From: Christiangramia lutea
GTDB taxonomy: Bacteria > Bacteroidota > Bacteroidia > Flavobacteriales > Flavobacteriaceae
Length of the DNA: 64,000 nucleotides
NCBI RefSeq assembly: GCF_022489035.1
Contig: NZ_JAKVTV010000003.1
Coordinates: forward strand, 248,001-312,000
Direction of reading: 5' to 3'
The translations under genes and the position numbers were made by a program. The notes below the pieces were generated by a model that worked only from the letters and a program-made list of their open reading frames with translations, searched no databases and was not told the origin of the DNA. This document shows positions 62,879 through 64,000 of this stretch, in pieces (the first letter of the stretch is position 1; every line of letters starts with the position of its first letter).

Positions 62879-62909
62879 AACCCTGGAAATTTTCCGGGGT
62901 TTATTTTTT
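62879..62909 (+). terminator. Terminator of the ferritin-like pair
   Basis: AACCCTGG and CCGGGGTT pair (one G-U) around AAATTTT and are followed by a T-rich tail. Confidence 0.6.
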
Positions 62910-62959
62910 AGAAAGATCAGACTTAATAATTTTAGGTATTTTTAGTCCAAAATCGACCA

Positions 62960-63496
62960 ATGCGAAAAATACTGGCCTTCGCAGGCTCTAATAGCAGCAC
63001 TTCTATTAATCAGCAATTATTAAATAATGTTTTAAGCAGGATCCAGGGTCATGAGATCAAGGAAATTAAACTTACGGAATTTCCATTGCCTGTTTTTAGC
63101 GTAGATATCGAAAAGAACGAAGGCCTTCCTATCAATGCTACCATCATAAAGAATTTGATCCTTGAAAGTGACGCGCTGGTTATTGCCGTAAATGAGCATA
63201 ATGGAGGTCCTTCAGCATTTTTCAAAAATATAATTGACTGGGTTTCCCGGGTGAACAGGAATTTTCTGGAAGGTAAAAAGATCCTTTTAATAAGTACTTC
63301 TCCTGGAAAACGTGGCGCAGCCAGTTCGCTGGAATACTCGAAGAATATCTTCGGAAGGTTTGGCGGAAATGTTATCGAAAGTTTCAGCCTGCCTTCATTT
63401 AAGGATAATTTTGAAGATGGAAAGGTCATAAACGAAGTTCTGGATATGGGAATTGAGGATGTGCTTACTACCTTTGCGCATCAAATTGAAGATTAA
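62960..63496 (+). CDS. NADPH-dependent FMN reductase
   Basis: A 178-residue flavodoxin-like enzyme that reduces FMN or quinones with NAD(P)H. The phosphate-binding loop is AGSNSSTSINQQLL near the start, and the second signature is NEHNGGPSAFFKNIIDWVSR near residue 78, followed by STSPGKRGAASSLEY. Family members include azoreductases and chromate reductases; its natural substrate is unknown. Its TAA is immediately followed by the GTG start of the chorismate-enzyme gene, without a gap, so the two are translationally coupled. Confidence 0.88.
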   Translation: MRKILAFAGSNSSTSINQQLLNNVLSRIQGHEIKEIKLTEFPLPVFSVDIEKNEGLPINATIIKNLILESDALVIAVNEHNGGPSAFFKNIIDWVSRVNRNFLEGKKILLISTSPGKRGAASSLEYSKNIFGRFGGNVIESFSLPSFKDNFEDGKVINEVLDMGIEDVLTTFAHQIED

Positions 63497-64000
63497 GTGC
63501 GCACTTCCAGAGTTTTTTCCGTAAAAGAAACAAAGAAATTTAAAGAACAGTTATTGTCGTGGAGCAGGCAGTTTCAGGAAATTGCCTGGCTGGATAGTAA
63601 CGAATACGATTCTAAGACCGGCGAATATGAAGCCATTCTTGCTGTAGAAGCTTTTACGGCGATCAAAACGGACTACGTTCAGGCTTTCGATAAACTCAAA
63701 GAATACCAGGAAACCACTGCCGACTGGATTTTTGGGTATTTAAGTTATGACCTTAAGAACGATGTGGAGAACTTAAGTTCTAAAAATTTCGACGGACTGC
63801 ATTTTCCCGACCTCTATTTTTTTCAGCCTCAGAAATTGATCTTAATCAAAGAGGGGTGTGTAGAACTCAGTTACCTTAGAATGGTAGATGATGAGATAGA
63901 GAATGACTTTAAGGAGATCCGGGATTATAGAGTAGAATTGGCATCAGACCATACGCCGGTAAAGGTAGAAGCCAGGATTTCCCGGGAAGAATACCTGGAG
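63497..64000 (+). CDS. pabB: Chorismate-using enzyme, PabB/TrpE family (partial, N-terminus)
   Basis: The frame runs past the window end; 168 codons are visible, starting with GTG at 63497 directly after the preceding stop. It begins MRTSRVFSVKETKKFKEQLL and contains WIFGYLSYDLKNDVENL and HFPDLYFFQPQKLILI, the N-terminal domain pattern of anthranilate synthase component I or aminodeoxychorismate synthase. The catalytic part lies beyond the window. Single-gene location next to a flavin reductase and far from trp genes favours PabB, which supplies folate precursor, over TrpE, but this is inference. The symbol is provisional. Confidence 0.75.
   Translation, partial: MRTSRVFSVKETKKFKEQLLSWSRQFQEIAWLDSNEYDSKTGEYEAILAVEAFTAIKTDYVQAFDKLKEYQETTADWIFGYLSYDLKNDVENLSSKNFDGLHFPDLYFFQPQKLILIKEGCVELSYLRMVDDEIENDFKEIRDYRVELASDHTPVKVEARISREEYLE

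Overview
The window is chromosomal DNA of a Bacteroidota bacterium, most likely a marine member of the Flavobacteriaceae. The proteins closest to it in my memory come from the Gramella/Christiangramia, Salegentibacter and Zunongwangia group; I could not check this by search. Support comes from the A+T-rich sequence, starts without clear Shine-Dalgarno sites, many TAnnTTTG promoter elements of the Bacteroidota type, lineage families (DUF6952, DUF6428, YwqK repeats, LysM fused to a type 1 binding-protein domain, TonB receptors with a carboxypeptidase-regulatory domain), and core genes such as pyrG-yidC, ftsK-lolA-lptFG-ribB and a LytS/LytTR pair. I see no rRNA, tRNA, CRISPR array, prophage, integrase or insertion sequence.

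Layout. 0-6 kb: a SIMPL protein, then guaA followed by a LysM/binding-protein fusion, OsmC and a DUF922 protein. 6-15 kb: a FabK-like flavoenzyme, mnmA, a lipocalin-like lipoprotein, a YwqK protein, a two-domain fasciclin lipoprotein, and yidC-pyrG. 15-25 kb: scattered single genes (GH3 ligase, secreted HExxH protein, DUF4168, DUF1801, SRAP, MFS, cupin, NTF2-like, esterase, a GDWDRH protein, SRPBCC, VOC) and a beta-barrel gene with a nonsense codon. 25.5-28.1 kb: an arsenic operon arsR-DUF6428-arsC-acr3. 28-33 kb: a Tat-type oxidoreductase, two tandem L,D-transpeptidase lipoproteins, a secreted protein of unknown function and a HAD phosphatase. 33-37 kb: a siderophore-type TonB receptor and a PepSY membrane protein under repeated Fur-like boxes, then a frameshifted holin/YvlD-type gene. 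37-50 kb: envelope and redox housekeeping (SanA-like, nitroreductase, ribB, lptFG, lolA, ftsK, dgkA, tpx, DUF6952, thioredoxin, peroxiredoxin, nhaC, a gamma-family PLP lyase with a divergent Lrp regulator). 50-64 kb: an 18-copy heptamer array next to the lpdA promoter, an A+T-rich orphan gene, a LytS/LytTR pair, an isolated TolQ-like protein, a TPR lipoprotein, a DEAD-box helicase, a CsgG-like protein, a mutarotase-like protein, two ferritin-like secreted proteins, an FMN reductase and the start of a chorismate-using enzyme.

The best-defined functional units are arsenic resistance (sensor, thioredoxin-type arsenate reductase, Acr3 efflux), iron uptake (receptor plus PepSY protein), thiol-peroxide defence (peroxiredoxin, thioredoxin, DUF6952, Tpx) and lipoprotein/LPS export (LolA with LptF/G). 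I found no obvious new defence or mobile system. The most unusual items are the heptamer array at lpdA, the tandem L,D-transpeptidases with a linked CGCP-motif protein, the anchored GDWDRH kinase-like protein, a thiol peroxidase lacking its usual resolving cysteine, a RibA-like domain lacking its zinc ligands, and two recently broken genes.
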